DNA of 64,000 nt from Pseudactinotalea sp. HY158. GTDB taxonomy: Bacteria > Actinomycetota > Actinomycetes > Actinomycetales > Beutenbergiaceae. The position numbers and the translations under genes are program-made. How positions within the stretch are numbered: the first letter of the stretch is position 1; every line of letters starts with the position of its first letter. This document shows positions 47,701 to 55,623 of this stretch, in pieces. The stretch lies in assembly GCF_009660225.1 (NCBI RefSeq), contig NZ_CP045920.1:2554079-2618078 (forward strand). Direction: 5' to 3'. The notes under the pieces are model-generated. The model saw only the letters and a list, made by a program, of their open reading frames with translations, had not been told where the DNA came from and did not search any database.

Positions 47701-48863
47701 TAGGCGCCGCCGTCGTTCGGCCCGTGGCAATAGGGCCAGCCGCCGTTCATCGGCTCGGTCGTCACCTGCCACTCGACATACCCCATGGGGCCGCGGTCGG
47801 CCTGGGCCGAACCGGAGTCGGGGCCGTAGTCGCCCCACATGAGCGCGCCGGACTCGAGGTCGTAGTCCATCCGGAACGGATTGCGCAGACCCGTGACGTA
47901 GATCTCCTCGCGCACGAGGTCCGGGTCGTACTCGGGTGAGTCGAAGAGGTTCCCGGCCGGGATGTCGTACGTGCTCCCGGGACCGGGCTCGGCGCCCTGC
48001 GCGATCTGGTCCAGAACGTCGATCCGCAGGATCGACCCGCGCAGGTCGTTGCTGTTGCCCGCGCCGCGGCGGGAGTCGAAGCCCGGGTTCATGCCCGGGG
48101 CGTTGTTGATCGGGGTGAACCCGTTCGCACCGGGCGTGCCCGCGGGGGTGTTGTCGCCCGAGGACAGATAGAGGTTGCCGTCCCCGTCGAAGGCGATGTC
48201 GGCACCGACGTGGCAGCACTGACCGCGCTGGGCGGTGATCTTGATGATCTCCTGCTCGCTCGTCAGGTCGAGGGTGTTCGAGGCGCCGTCCCACTGGAAC
48301 CGGGACAGCACGTTGTAGCCGAGCCACTGGTCCCAGTACGTGTCCGCGTCGGCTCCGTCCGGGAGCTGCTCGGGGGCGCTCCCCTGCGGTGTCGTCTCCG
48401 GGTAGGCGACCCCGGTCGGCGAGGTCCCCGCCATGACGCGCGGGGCGTAGACGAGGTAGACCCAGTTGTTCTCCTCGAAGTCCGGGTCGAGGGCGATGCC
48501 CTGGAGGCCGTCTTCGGAGTTGTTGTAGACGTCGATGTCTGCGACCTCACGGGTGAGGCCCGTCGACGGGTCCGTCAGGCGGACGACGCCGTCGCGCGCC
48601 GTGTGCAGCACGCGCGAGTCGGGCAGCACCGCCAGGTCGATCGGCTCACCGGTGTTCTTGGTGAGCAGGATCTTCTCGTAGTTGTCCCACTCGAGTGCGG
48701 GATCCTCCGCTGCGAGGGCGGCGGTACCGGCCGGGTCGGTGTCGCCGTCGTGCCCAGGATGAGCACTCGCCCCGCTGATCGCGAGCGGCAACACCAAGCC
48801 GGCGGCCATGACCGCCGCCGCGCCTCGGGCCGACCATCGGCCGGCCCTTCTCCTTCTGACCAC
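44436..48863 (-). CDS. Secreted sugar-dehydrogenase propeller fused to a TIM-barrel isomerase domain (exoprotein 4)
   Basis: 1475 residues from a GTG at 48863 with GGAGGA upstream; exoprotein 2 begins similarly (VRQ/VRR...GRWS). Signal peptide about 1-35; glucose/sorbosone-dehydrogenase propeller about 50-555, close to that of exoprotein 2 (QRGQCCHVGADIAFDGDGNL); PKD about 563-651; CBM6-like about 766-884; DUF1349-like about 898-1106; then, uniquely, a xylose-isomerase-like TIM barrel about 1118-1374 (VSIQLYSLIPWVNADGLESV, GLENIEPYGG, FFGHNHAGEF, FQVDVGWAAHAG, LLHIKDA); finally the shared C-terminal domain about 1378-1475. Codons of the TIM segment look less GC-biased than the rest, which hints that it was acquired separately. 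No LPXTG. A single exported chain thus pairs a sugar oxidase fold with a sugar isomerase fold. Confidence 0.86.
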   Translation of the reverse strand: MVRRRRAGRWSARGAAAVMAAGLVLPLAISGASAHPGHDGDTDPAGTAALAAEDPALEWDNYEKILLTKNTGEPIDLAVLPDSRVLHTARDGVVRLTDPSTGLTREVADIDVYNNSEDGLQGIALDPDFEENNWVYLVYAPRVMAGTSPTGVAYPETTPQGSAPEQLPDGADADTYWDQWLGYNVLSRFQWDGASNTLDLTSEQEIIKITAQRGQCCHVGADIAFDGDGNLYLSSGDNTPAGTPGANGFTPINNAPGMNPGFDSRRGAGNSNDLRGSILRIDVLDQIAQGAEPGPGSTYDIPAGNLFDSPEYDPDLVREEIYVTGLRNPFRMDYDLESGALMWGDYGPDSGSAQADRGPMGYVEWQVTTEPMNGGWPYCHGPNDGGAYNEWDYETGTPGEFFDCAAPVNNSTWNTGLTELPAVTQPQIWYGDNAGDQPWDEFVTFSSRGGQAPMGGPVFRYDETNPSPTQFPEYWDGKAFMAEFSQDYVAAIEMDELSSAGEVTGVTNFLPSSALYEQAAPEWSGIMDMEFGPDGSLYVLEYGKGFFRQNPEAGIYRIDYNPENKTPRPAISVDKVSGSDAPLDVTFDASGSFDPEGEALTYEWDFDGDGVIDDQGETITHTYSELGQYKAILRVTDPEGLFGLAVQQITVGNTAPEITLDVDDGSFFDWGDSVDITVSVTDAEDGDTPDCARVGHTFGLGHDQHAHPEVTGTGCEFTIQTSESAKDHGAGEKIFGTLVVSYTDDAQGDVPATTGEATLILTPTLQEAEWYDTAEGITVVNDAGASGGSYVTEFDDGDSLTFSPIAFTHAPSGEVMDSVTATGTGTGTISLGWNDEPAPFAELAFTGADGWQSVEAALETVPAGSGSLVVTSTGGVDLDSLAFHSDAGQGPAAPVCANPGAEISADDEFDGDEVDACRWDIIDYDPALAGVSDGAYRVTTVDADINGTVNEPVPNILRSTVVEGDEWTVETKFNSGFSSQWHQAGIMVYADPDNYVKVDPVFAADTAGNEAPLRLEIRSEVNGQFQQPEQADIADLPLSENGDYYVRLSRSGDTFTGAFSYDGQEWTDLPGSVTHSGLGDAGPGLFTVGKSQSEPTEVAFDYFRVVDEVPVEPVVVPVDRVSIQLYSLIPWVNADGLESVLGRLGSIGLENIEPYGGNYSGYTAGEFRALADANGLSVPSSHYNVSEGSFDQTLAYVSTVGQEYVGSGGFPSPGIGTYENTLATAEAMNRLGQRSVEAGVGKFFGHNHAGEFTTTYEHEGEVLSAWEILVRETDPEFVTFQVDVGWAAHAGVDVPTLLETYGDRIDLLHIKDAINLGGPGSPQFTNLGEGDVPLQAILAAALEADIAYYVMEYDLAPQGEEFVTTGFEYLTGLEAGEPEPPAEVLTETSVTTRCVAGRQVLVASVTNVAGVPLDVSVETAFGTRSVVGLADGATKSLAFTTRSVAIDGGELTVDATGGDGLDGQEVLAYEAVSCS

Positions 48864-49430
48864 ATTTCCTCCTCGAAATTGCGCGCCCAGATCGCGAGAT
48901 GGCACAGCAGCACGGCGACGTGAGCAGCGTCGGTTGGTCACGGGGGCGGCGTGGACACCACATGCGGCGGGCCACCGGCCCTGATTACCGTGATGTGTCC
49001 CACCCTAGTCGCAGTTTTGTAATCGTCAACCATGAAGTCTGGAGTGCAGACTCGCTCAAATGTCACACTTCTGCACAGAGAAGTCGCGTTCCGGTGCGTG
49101 ATGAACGAAAACGAGCGTCATGCCGATCGACGAGCGCGCGTTCTGCGCCGAAAACGAGCATCGAACGCCATCCTCCGGTCGAACGCCGAACCTCCCGATC
49201 GGTGACGACCATTCGGATGATCCGACCGACCGCACGTACGACATCACCCAAAGCCTCGGGCCATATGTCGATCCGCATTCCCGTTAATAGACTATCGGCT
49301 TATCCCGAAGTCACTTTCGTCGAATCGAATTCCTCGGCCATTCACCACCCGTGGCCCGGAGCGCGCCGACACGGACCGGCCACGCGGCGTCCGTCGCCTC
49401 CCGACGACCGACACGATCCGCAGCGCCGAC
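48864..49430. promoter_or_regulatory. Gene-free region with the exoprotein 4 promoter
   Basis: Minus strand TTGACG (49024-49029), 16-bp spacer, TAGGGT (49002-49007). GTCAACCATGAAGT (49025-49038) overlaps the -35 and is followed by CTGGAG as at exoprotein 2. The leader is about 140 nt. The remaining 390 nt (49040-49430) is lower in GC and contains nothing I can support. Confidence 0.65.
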
Positions 49431-50792
49431 TCAGCGCTCACACCGGGCCGGGCGGGCCTGGGCGTCCTCAGCGCCCCGTGTGTCCTGGGCGCCCCGTGTG
49501 TCCTGAGCGTCCCGTGTGTCCTGAGCGTCCCGTGTGTCCTGAGCGTCCCGTGTGTCCTGAGCGTCCCGTGTGTCCTGAGCGTCCCGTGTGTCCTGAGCGT
49601 CCCGTGTGTCCTGAGCGTCCCGTGTGTCCTGGGCGCCCTGCGTGACCTCCGCGTCCTGGGCGCCCTGGGCCGTGCCGGCCGCCGGTGCCGTGCGGGCCGT
49701 GCGGGCCGTGCGGGCCACATACTCGGCGGCGCCGTCGAGGGAGGCCTCGATCATCCCGGCGGCGCCGAGGAGTACCCGGGTCACCGCCGGCCCGAGCGCC
49801 GCGCCGGCCAGCGTCTCGCGGAGGCGCGCGAGCACCTCCCGCGCCTGCCGGTCGACCTCCACCGGCGCACCCGATCGGGCCAGCTCCGTGCGCATCGCCT
49901 CGGCGGTGGCCATGTCGAGGTCCGCGCGTCCGAGGTGATCGCGCAGGCTCGACCACACCGGCAGGGTGCGCGCGTGCAGCATGAGCGAGGTCGCCTTGCC
50001 CTCCCGCAGATCGGACAGCGAGCTCTTGCCCGTCACCTCCTCGGGCGCGAACAGCCCGACCAGGTCGTCGGCCAGCTGGAACGCGACCCCGAGGCCGTGC
50101 CCGATCTCGTCGAGCAGCTCGCGCGCGCCGGCGGGGGCGTCCGCCAGGATCGCCGCGGCCCGCACCGGGGCCTGGAAGGAGTAGAAGGCGGTCTTCTCCG
50201 CGGCGATCGACATCGCCTTCTCGTGCGAGACCTCCCACAGCCCGTGGCCCGCCGCGACGTCGTCGAGCTCACCGGCCACGCTCACGAAGATCGTGTCCCA
50301 CAGCAGCTCGGCGAGCTCCCCTCGGAGCCGGGCCGGGCCGTCCACCTCCGCCACGAGCCGGTGGGCCAGCCCGATCGCGAGATCGCCCGCGAGCACGGCG
50401 GAGGCCTCCGCGAAGTGCTGTGCCGGTGCGCTCCCCGCGCCGGCGGCCGCCGCGGCCGCATGCATGCCGGCGGCGAGGTTCGGCACCCCGCGGCGCACGG
50501 TGTCGTGATCGATGAGGTCATCGTGCACGAGGAAGCCGGCGTGCAGGAGTTCGAAGGCCGCGCCGAGCCGCGCGGCCGCCGGATGATCGCCGCCGCCGAG
50601 GCCGCGGTGCACGTCGATCACGAGCCGGCCGCGGAAGTGCTTGCCGCCGGCGACCGCGCGTCGCAACTCCCGCCACAGCAGGTCGCAGGCCGCGCCGTGG
50701 CCGGCCGCTCGGCGCCGGTTCTCGGCCATGAGCCCCTCGAGCACCGCCCCGACCTCGGGAGCGGGGCCCTGCGGGTACGCATCGTTGTTCAT
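49431..50792 (-). CDS. Polyprenyl diphosphate synthase with repeat tail
   Basis: 453 residues from the ATG at 50792 (GGAAGGTG upstream; earlier in-frame ATGs at 50912 and 50927 lie near the -10). Isoprenyl synthase fold about 30-350: FARM DDLIDHD (about 94), a Lys/Phe/Arg region at GGKHFRGRL, second Asp motif QLADDLVGLF and LREGKATSLM as in actinobacterial GGPP-type synthases. It condenses IPP with allylic diphosphates; chain length is not predictable here. The last 80 or so residues are an Ala/Arg/Thr linker and ten DTRDAQ-type hexapeptides, absent from normal family members. Divergent from the ebo-like operon, suggesting supply of the prenyl donor for the UbiA enzyme. Confidence 0.87.
   Translation of the reverse strand: MNNDAYPQGPAPEVGAVLEGLMAENRRRAAGHGAACDLLWRELRRAVAGGKHFRGRLVIDVHRGLGGGDHPAAARLGAAFELLHAGFLVHDDLIDHDTVRRGVPNLAAGMHAAAAAAGAGSAPAQHFAEASAVLAGDLAIGLAHRLVAEVDGPARLRGELAELLWDTIFVSVAGELDDVAAGHGLWEVSHEKAMSIAAEKTAFYSFQAPVRAAAILADAPAGARELLDEIGHGLGVAFQLADDLVGLFAPEEVTGKSSLSDLREGKATSLMLHARTLPVWSSLRDHLGRADLDMATAEAMRTELARSGAPVEVDRQAREVLARLRETLAGAALGPAVTRVLLGAAGMIEASLDGAAEYVARTARTARTAPAAGTAQGAQDAEVTQGAQDTRDAQDTRDAQDTRDAQDTRDAQDTRDAQDTRDAQDTRDAQDTRGAQDTRGAEDAQARPARCER
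49471..49650 (-). repeat. 18-bp tandem repeats in the prenyl synthase tail
   Basis: About ten in-frame copies of an 18-bp unit (CGTGTGTCCTGAGCGTCC on the plus strand) encoding DTRDAQ. The central eight copies are identical, the outer ones slightly diverged (DTRGAQ, DTRGAE). Length could change by slippage without breaking the frame. Confidence 0.93.
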
Positions 50793-50912
50793 CTCGGCAC
50801 CTTCCCGATCCTCACGCACTCCGGGCCCACGGTCTGGGCCCACGGTCTCCGTTCGGAGGAGCCCCCGGCGACCGTCGGCGCCTGCCGGCGGCTTCACCGG
50901 GGTGGCTTGCAT

Positions 50913-50995
50913 AGTGACGACTTTCATATAACCTGACCTGAGAGAGTGACGCAAGTTGCCGCACTTACGAACGCGAAGCCGCGACTAACGTAAGT
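50913..50995. promoter_or_regulatory. Divergent promoter region between prenyl synthase and the ebo-like operon
   Basis: Minus strand: TTGCGT, 18 bp, TATATG (50925-50930) for the synthase. An inverted repeat ACTTACG (50963-50969) and CGTAAGT (50989-50995), 19 nt apart, sits upstream, the type of site bound by a dimeric regulator acting on both directions. The plus-strand promoter of the cyclase gene was not identified with confidence. Confidence 0.5.
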
Positions 50996-51086
50996 CGGAC
51001 ACTTCGTTGCACCCTCGTCGATACAGATAGATCACAGCCGATCGCCGCTGCCACGGCGCGACGGTCACATCACAGAGGTGAGAGAT

Positions 51087-52277
51087 ATGACGACAAGCCA
51101 GGCACGTGACAACGTGGGCACGCAGGCAGGCACGGCCCGGACAGGCATCTGGTTCGTCGGAGCCCGGGGCTCGGTGGCCACGACCGCGACGATCGGAACC
51201 CTCGCCGTGAGCGCCGGGCTCTCGGACCGGACCGGACTGGTCTCCGAGCTCGAGCCGGTCGCGGCCGCGGGCCTCCTCGACGTCGGCACCCTCGTGACCG
51301 GCGGCCACGACGTCAGCAGCACCCCACTGACCGAACGCGCGCAGCTGCTCGCCGATTCCGGAGTCTTCCCGACCGCGCTCGTGCGGGCCCTGGACGCCGA
51401 GCTCGGCGCCGCCGACGCCCGCATCCGGCTCGCCCCGCAGCAGGCGACCCAGCGCGCCGTCCTCGACGCGATCGAGGCCGACATCCGCGCCTTCCAGCGG
51501 GACAACGACCTCGCCCGGGTCATCGTCGTGGACGTGAGCAACACCGAGGCCCCGGCCGCCTCCACGCCCGAACTCGACAGCCTCGCGGCGCTCGAGAGCG
51601 CGCTGGACGCCGGCGCCGCCCCCCTGCCGCAGAGCTCGGCCTACGCCTACGCCGCCTACCGGGCCGGCTGCCCGCTCGTCGCCTTCACCCCGAGCCCCGG
51701 CCCGGCCCCGGCGGCGCTCGGGGAACTGGCGGAGCAGCAGGGCCTGCCGTGGGCCGGCCGGGACGGCAAGACCGGGGAGACCCTCGTCAAGACGACCCTG
51801 GCCCCGATGTTCGCGACCCGCAACCTCGCCGTGCGGTCGTGGGCGTCCTACAACCTCCTCGGGGGCGGCGACGGCCAGGCACTCGCCGACCCGGTGGCCG
51901 TGGCGAGCAAGACCGCCACGAAGGGCGCCGGCGTCGACGCGATCCTCGGACACCACGTCGACGGCCCCCTGCGCATCGACTACGTCGAGGACCTCGGCGA
52001 CTGGAAGACCGCGTGGGACCACGTCTCCTTCGAGGGATTCCTCGGCACCCGGATGACTATGCAGTTCACCTGGCAGGGCTGCGACTCCGCCCTGGCCGCG
52101 CCCCTCGTGCTCGACCTCGTGCGGCTCGTGGCCCGGGCGCACGAGGCCGGACAGGTCGGCGTCATCGGCGCGCTGTCGTTCTTCTTCAAGGAGCCGATGG
52201 GCAGCGGTGAGCACTCGATCTCCGCACAGTGGACCGCCCTGACCGACTGGTGCGCGAAGCTCGCGCTGCCCGCATGA
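51087..52277 (+). CDS. myo-Inositol-1-phosphate-synthase-like cyclase
   Basis: 396 residues; ATG at 51087 with GAGG 9 nt upstream (an in-frame GTG lies at 51078). NAD-binding N-terminus WFVGARGSVATTATIG (about 22-37); central VVDVSNTEAPAA (about 150), then the catalytic/tetramer region with DGKTGETLVKTTLAPMF (about 230-246, with the conserved Lys), SYNLLGGGDGQ and SKTATKGAGV. MIPS enzymes convert glucose 6-phosphate to inositol 3-phosphate by oxidation, enolisation and aldol cyclisation. The GARGSVATT motif sets it apart from the mycobacterial Ino1 type, so a specialised rather than housekeeping role is likely. First gene of the ebo-like operon; its stop overlaps the UbiA gene. It takes the place of the sugar-cyclase EboD found in other ebo clusters (inference). 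Confidence 0.85.
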   Translation: MTTSQARDNVGTQAGTARTGIWFVGARGSVATTATIGTLAVSAGLSDRTGLVSELEPVAAAGLLDVGTLVTGGHDVSSTPLTERAQLLADSGVFPTALVRALDAELGAADARIRLAPQQATQRAVLDAIEADIRAFQRDNDLARVIVVDVSNTEAPAASTPELDSLAALESALDAGAAPLPQSSAYAYAAYRAGCPLVAFTPSPGPAPAALGELAEQQGLPWAGRDGKTGETLVKTTLAPMFATRNLAVRSWASYNLLGGGDGQALADPVAVASKTATKGAGVDAILGHHVDGPLRIDYVEDLGDWKTAWDHVSFEGFLGTRMTMQFTWQGCDSALAAPLVLDLVRLVARAHEAGQVGVIGALSFFFKEPMGSGEHSISAQWTALTDWCAKLALPA

Positions 52278-53146
52278 CCTCGCTGCGCGACCTCGCCGAA
52301 CTCGTGCGGCTCCCGGCCGCGCTCACCGCTCCCGGGGACGTGTTCTCGGGAGCGGCGGCGGCCGGGGCCCTGCGGGGCTGGCGGCCCGCCGCCCTCGCGG
52401 CCTCCTCCGTCTGCCTCTACTGGGCCGGGATGGCCCTGAACGACTACGCGGACCGAGACCTGGACGCCGTCGAGCGCCCGGAGCGGCCGATCCCCTCCGG
52501 CCGGGTGACCCCGGCCACCGCGCTGCGGCTCGCCGGCGGGCTCACCGCCACCGGCCTCGCCCTGGCGGCTGCGAGTGGACGGCGCCCGCTCGCCACCGCG
52601 ATCCCGCTCGCCGGCGCCGTCTGGGCATACGACCTGCTGGCGAAGCCGACCCCGGCGGGCCCGCTCGTCATGGGCTCGGCCCGGTTCCTCAACGTGCTCC
52701 TCGGCGCGTCCACCGCCCCGCGCGGCCGGCGCTCGGGCCTGCCGGCCGCACTCGCGGTCGGCACCCACGTCACGGCCGTCACCGCGCTGAGCCGCGGCGA
52801 GGTGCACGGCTCGTCCCCGGCGACCGCCCGAGCCGCGCTCTCGGTGACCGCCGCCGTCACGGCCACGGTCGCCGCGTCGTCCCTGCGCTCGGGCCGGCCG
52901 CCGGCGCGGCTGGCCGCGGCGGGGTGCGCCGCGGGATACGCGGCGAGCGTCGGACGCGCCCAGGCCGCCGCCGTCCGCAGCCCGGACGCCGGCACCGTGC
53001 GGCGGGCGACCCGCAGCGGGATCCACGGCCTCGTCCCGCTCCAGGCGGCGCTCATGGCCGGCCGGGGCGCGGTCGCGGCGGCCGCGGCCCTCCTGGCTGC
53101 CGGGCCCGCGCTGCGCGCCGGCGCGAAGCTGGTGTCGCCGACATGA
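52274..53146 (+). CDS. eboC: UbiA-family prenyltransferase (EboC)
   Basis: 290 residues, about eight membrane helices. First Asp motif NDYADRDLDAVERPERPIPSG (in part, about 55-76) is the NDxxDxxxD prenyl-diphosphate/Mg2+ site; the second site, usually DxxxD, appears as WAYDLLAK (about 117-124), weaker than usual. UbiA enzymes transfer a prenyl group to an aromatic or polar acceptor inside the membrane. The start overlaps the cyclase stop and the end overlaps the isomerase start (ATGA at both). The nearby prenyl diphosphate synthase is the obvious donor source. The acceptor is unknown; a cyclitol is suggested by context. Confidence 0.85.
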   Translation: MTSLRDLAELVRLPAALTAPGDVFSGAAAAGALRGWRPAALAASSVCLYWAGMALNDYADRDLDAVERPERPIPSGRVTPATALRLAGGLTATGLALAAASGRRPLATAIPLAGAVWAYDLLAKPTPAGPLVMGSARFLNVLLGASTAPRGRRSGLPAALAVGTHVTAVTALSRGEVHGSSPATARAALSVTAAVTATVAASSLRSGRPPARLAAAGCAAGYAASVGRAQAAAVRSPDAGTVRRATRSGIHGLVPLQAALMAGRGAVAAAAALLAAGPALRAGAKLVSPT

Positions 53147-54018
53147 GCCTGCGGCTGTCCTACGGCACGAACGGCTTCGGCGACCACCCGCTGCCCGCCG
53201 CGCTCGACGTCATCGCCGGCCTCGGCTACGACGGGGTCGCCCTCACCCTCGACCACCAGCACCTCGACCCGTTCGCGCCGGGCCTGCCCGCCCGGGTCGA
53301 CGCCGCCCGGGCCATGCTCACCGAACGCGGCCTCGGCGTGGTCGTCGAGACCGGCGCCCGGTACCTACTCGACCCCTGGCGCAAGCACGAGCCGACCCTC
53401 GTCTCGGCCGCCGGGCGCGAGCCGCGGCTCGAGCTGACCCGCCGGGCGGTCGAGATCGCGCGGGACCTCGGCGCCGACGTCGTGCACCTCTGGTCGGGGA
53501 TCCTCCCCGCCGCAGACTCCCCCGGGGCCGGCTGGGAGCGGCTGCTCGCCGGGATGTCGGAGCTCGTGCCCCACGCCGAGGCCGCGGGGGTCCGGCTCGC
53601 GTTCGAGCCGGAACCGGGGATGTTCATCGAGACCCTCGCCGACCTGCGAGAGCTGCGCCGCCGGCTCGGCTCACCGCCCACCCTGGGGGCCACGGTCGAC
53701 GTGGGCCATCTCGTGTGCATCGAGGACGAGTCGCCGGCCGACTGCATCCGCGGCGCCGCCGGCGACGTGCTGCACGTCCAGATCGAGGACATGCGCCGCG
53801 GCGTGCACGAGCACCTCGAGTTCGGCGAGGGCGAACTCGACCTGCCGGCCGCGCTCGGCGCGCTGCTCGAGATCGACTACCGCGGCCTCGTCTCGGTCGA
53901 GCTCGCCCGGCACAGCCCCACGGCCCCCGCCACCGCGGCCCGATCGATGCGGGCCCTGCGCGACGCGCTCGACCGGCTCCCCCGCTCCCCATCCCCCGCC
54001 ACCGAGGAGGCATCATGA
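53143..54018 (+). CDS. Sugar phosphate isomerase/epimerase-like TIM barrel in the ebo cluster
   Basis: 291 residues, AP-endonuclease-2-like. Motifs: LSYGTNGFGDHPLPAALDVI (about 4-23), GYDGVALTLDHQHLDPF, GADVVHLWSGIL (about 118), LAFEPEPGMFIET (about 155, metal Glu), ATVDVGHLVCIED (about 185, Asp/His), HVQIEDMRRGVHEH (about 210) and SVELARHS (about 248, second Glu). The metal site looks complete. It overlaps UbiA upstream and EboA downstream, so it is integral to the operon. It is related to but distinct from EboE two genes further on; probably acts on the cyclitol or sugar intermediate. Confidence 0.83.
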   Translation: MSLRLSYGTNGFGDHPLPAALDVIAGLGYDGVALTLDHQHLDPFAPGLPARVDAARAMLTERGLGVVVETGARYLLDPWRKHEPTLVSAAGREPRLELTRRAVEIARDLGADVVHLWSGILPAADSPGAGWERLLAGMSELVPHAEAAGVRLAFEPEPGMFIETLADLRELRRRLGSPPTLGATVDVGHLVCIEDESPADCIRGAAGDVLHVQIEDMRRGVHEHLEFGEGELDLPAALGALLEIDYRGLVSVELARHSPTAPATAARSMRALRDALDRLPRSPSPATEEAS

Positions 54019-54698
54019 CCCAGCGAGCCCGAGCCGCACTCGACGGGCGGCTCACGCCCGCCGCCGCCGACCGACTCACCGAGATGACCGCGGCGATCGC
54101 CGCCGATCCGGCCGCGATCGGGCGCCTGTTCCCGGCGGCGGCCCGCGAGGTCGCCCGCGGACCGCTCGACGAGGCGGATCCGACCGGCATCACCGGCCCG
54201 ACCCTCGACGACGCCGTCCGTGCGGTTCTGCTCGAGACCCTCGCCTCGGCGCAGCCGGACGAGCAGCGCGCCGCCGAGGTGGCGGCGCTGTACCGATACG
54301 GCGACGGCGACGAGAAGCGCGCGATCCTGCGCTCCCTGCCCGCCCTCGACGTCGGCGAGGGCGCCCGGGCGCTCGTGACCGATGCCCTGCGCACGAACGA
54401 CCTGCGCCTCGTGGGCGCGGCGATGGGCGCCTGGGCCGGGGAGCACCTCGACGACGACGCGTGGCGCCAGGGCGTGCTCAAGTGCCTGTTCATCGGGGTG
54501 CCGCTCGCGGCCGTCCAGCGCCTGCGCGAGCGGGCGGACGCCGAGCTCGCGCGGATGGTCGCGGCCTTCGGGCACGAGCGCTGCGCCGCGGGCCGGCCCA
54601 TCCCCCCGGACTCGCGCCTCGTACTCGACCACTTCCCCGAGGTCGCGGCCCGCTTCCCCGACGTCGCGGCGGCCCTGCCGACCGTCCCGGCGCCCTGA
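54015..54698 (+). CDS. eboA: EboA-domain protein
   Basis: 227 residues, alpha-helical and soluble. Recognised by the EboA pattern: a helical N-terminus, then GDGDEKRAILRSLPAL (about 97-112), TNDLRLVGAAMGAWAGEHLD (in part, about 127-146), WRQGVLKCLFIGVPL (about 150-164) and a terminal RPIPPDSRLVL. EboA is the name-giving member of the ebo cluster, required in cyanobacteria for moving a scytonemin precursor to the periplasm; its biochemical role is not known. It overlaps the isomerase stop by ATGA and precedes the TatD gene by 54 nt. Confidence 0.8.
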   Translation: MTQRARAALDGRLTPAAADRLTEMTAAIAADPAAIGRLFPAAAREVARGPLDEADPTGITGPTLDDAVRAVLLETLASAQPDEQRAAEVAALYRYGDGDEKRAILRSLPALDVGEGARALVTDALRTNDLRLVGAAMGAWAGEHLDDDAWRQGVLKCLFIGVPLAAVQRLRERADAELARMVAAFGHERCAAGRPIPPDSRLVLDHFPEVAARFPDVAAALPTVPAP

Positions 54699-54752
54699 CC
54701 TGTCCGATCACCCCCGATCCGCCGGCACCAGCCTGAACCAGGAGCAGCACCC

Positions 54753-55619
54753 ATGCGCATCTTCGACCCGCACATCCACATGTCCGCCCGCACGACCGAC
54801 GACTACGAGACCCTCCACGCCGCCGGGGTCCGGGGCCTGGTGGAACCGGCGTTCTGGCTCGGGCAGCCGCGCACGAGCGTCGAGTCCTTCGTGGACTATT
54901 TCGACTCGCTCCTGGGCTGGGAGCGGTTCCGGGCCTCGCAGTTCGGCATCGCCCACCACGCGACCATCGCGCTCAACCCGAAGGAGGCGAACGACCCCCG
55001 CTGCGTCGGCGTGCTCGATCTCCTCCCCCGCTACCTGGCCAAGGACGGCGTGGTCGCCGTCGGGGAGGTCGGGTTCGACTCGATGACGACGGCCGAGGAG
55101 TTCGCCTTCGCCCGCCAGCTCGAGCTCGCGATCGAGCACGGCCTGCCCGCGATGGTGCACACCCCGCACCGCGACAAGGCCGTGGGCACCCGGCGCACCC
55201 TCGACCTGGTCGAGGAGTCGGGGATCGACCCCGGCATGGTCGTGGTCGACCACCTGAACGAGACGACCGTGGACATGGTCGCCGACGCCGGCTGCTGGCT
55301 CGCGTTCTCCATCTACCCCGACACGAAGATGGACGAGGATCGGATGGTCGCGATCCTGCGCGAGCACGGCCTCGAGAAGGTGATGATCAACTCGGCGGCC
55401 GACTGGGGCCGCGCCGACGTGCTCAAGCCCCTCAAGACCGGTCGGGCGATGCTCGCGGGCGGCTTCAGCGAGGACGACGTGGACCGGCTGCTCTGGCGCA
55501 ACCCCGTGGAGTTCTTCGCCCAGAGCGGGCGGCTCATGCTCGACCGCGTCGAGGAGCCCGCGGCCGCGTTCGAGGGCAACTCGATCCTGCGCGGCGAGCG
55601 CAAGAGCGACGAGGACTGA
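54753..55619 (+). CDS. eboB: TatD-family metal-dependent hydrolase (EboB)
   Basis: 288 residues, amidohydrolase TIM barrel. Metal ligands in order: FDPHIHMS (HxH, about 4-11), VGEVGFDS (Glu, about 105), MVHTPHRDK (His, about 134), VVDHLNET (His, about 168) and NSAADWGRAD (Asp, about 216). TatD proteins are usually nucleases or phosphoesterases, but EboB members always occur in ebo clusters and may act on a small molecule. It follows EboA closely and is 4 nt from EboE, with GAGCAG-type SD upstream. Confidence 0.87.
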   Translation: MRIFDPHIHMSARTTDDYETLHAAGVRGLVEPAFWLGQPRTSVESFVDYFDSLLGWERFRASQFGIAHHATIALNPKEANDPRCVGVLDLLPRYLAKDGVVAVGEVGFDSMTTAEEFAFARQLELAIEHGLPAMVHTPHRDKAVGTRRTLDLVEESGIDPGMVVVDHLNETTVDMVADAGCWLAFSIYPDTKMDEDRMVAILREHGLEKVMINSAADWGRADVLKPLKTGRAMLAGGFSEDDVDRLLWRNPVEFFAQSGRLMLDRVEEPAAAFEGNSILRGERKSDED

Positions 55620-55623
55620 CCGG

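Noticed and set aside
49040-49430. Small genes in the lower-GC interval before the prenyl synthase
   Set aside because: Short frames on both strands lack SD, conserved composition or recognisable domains.
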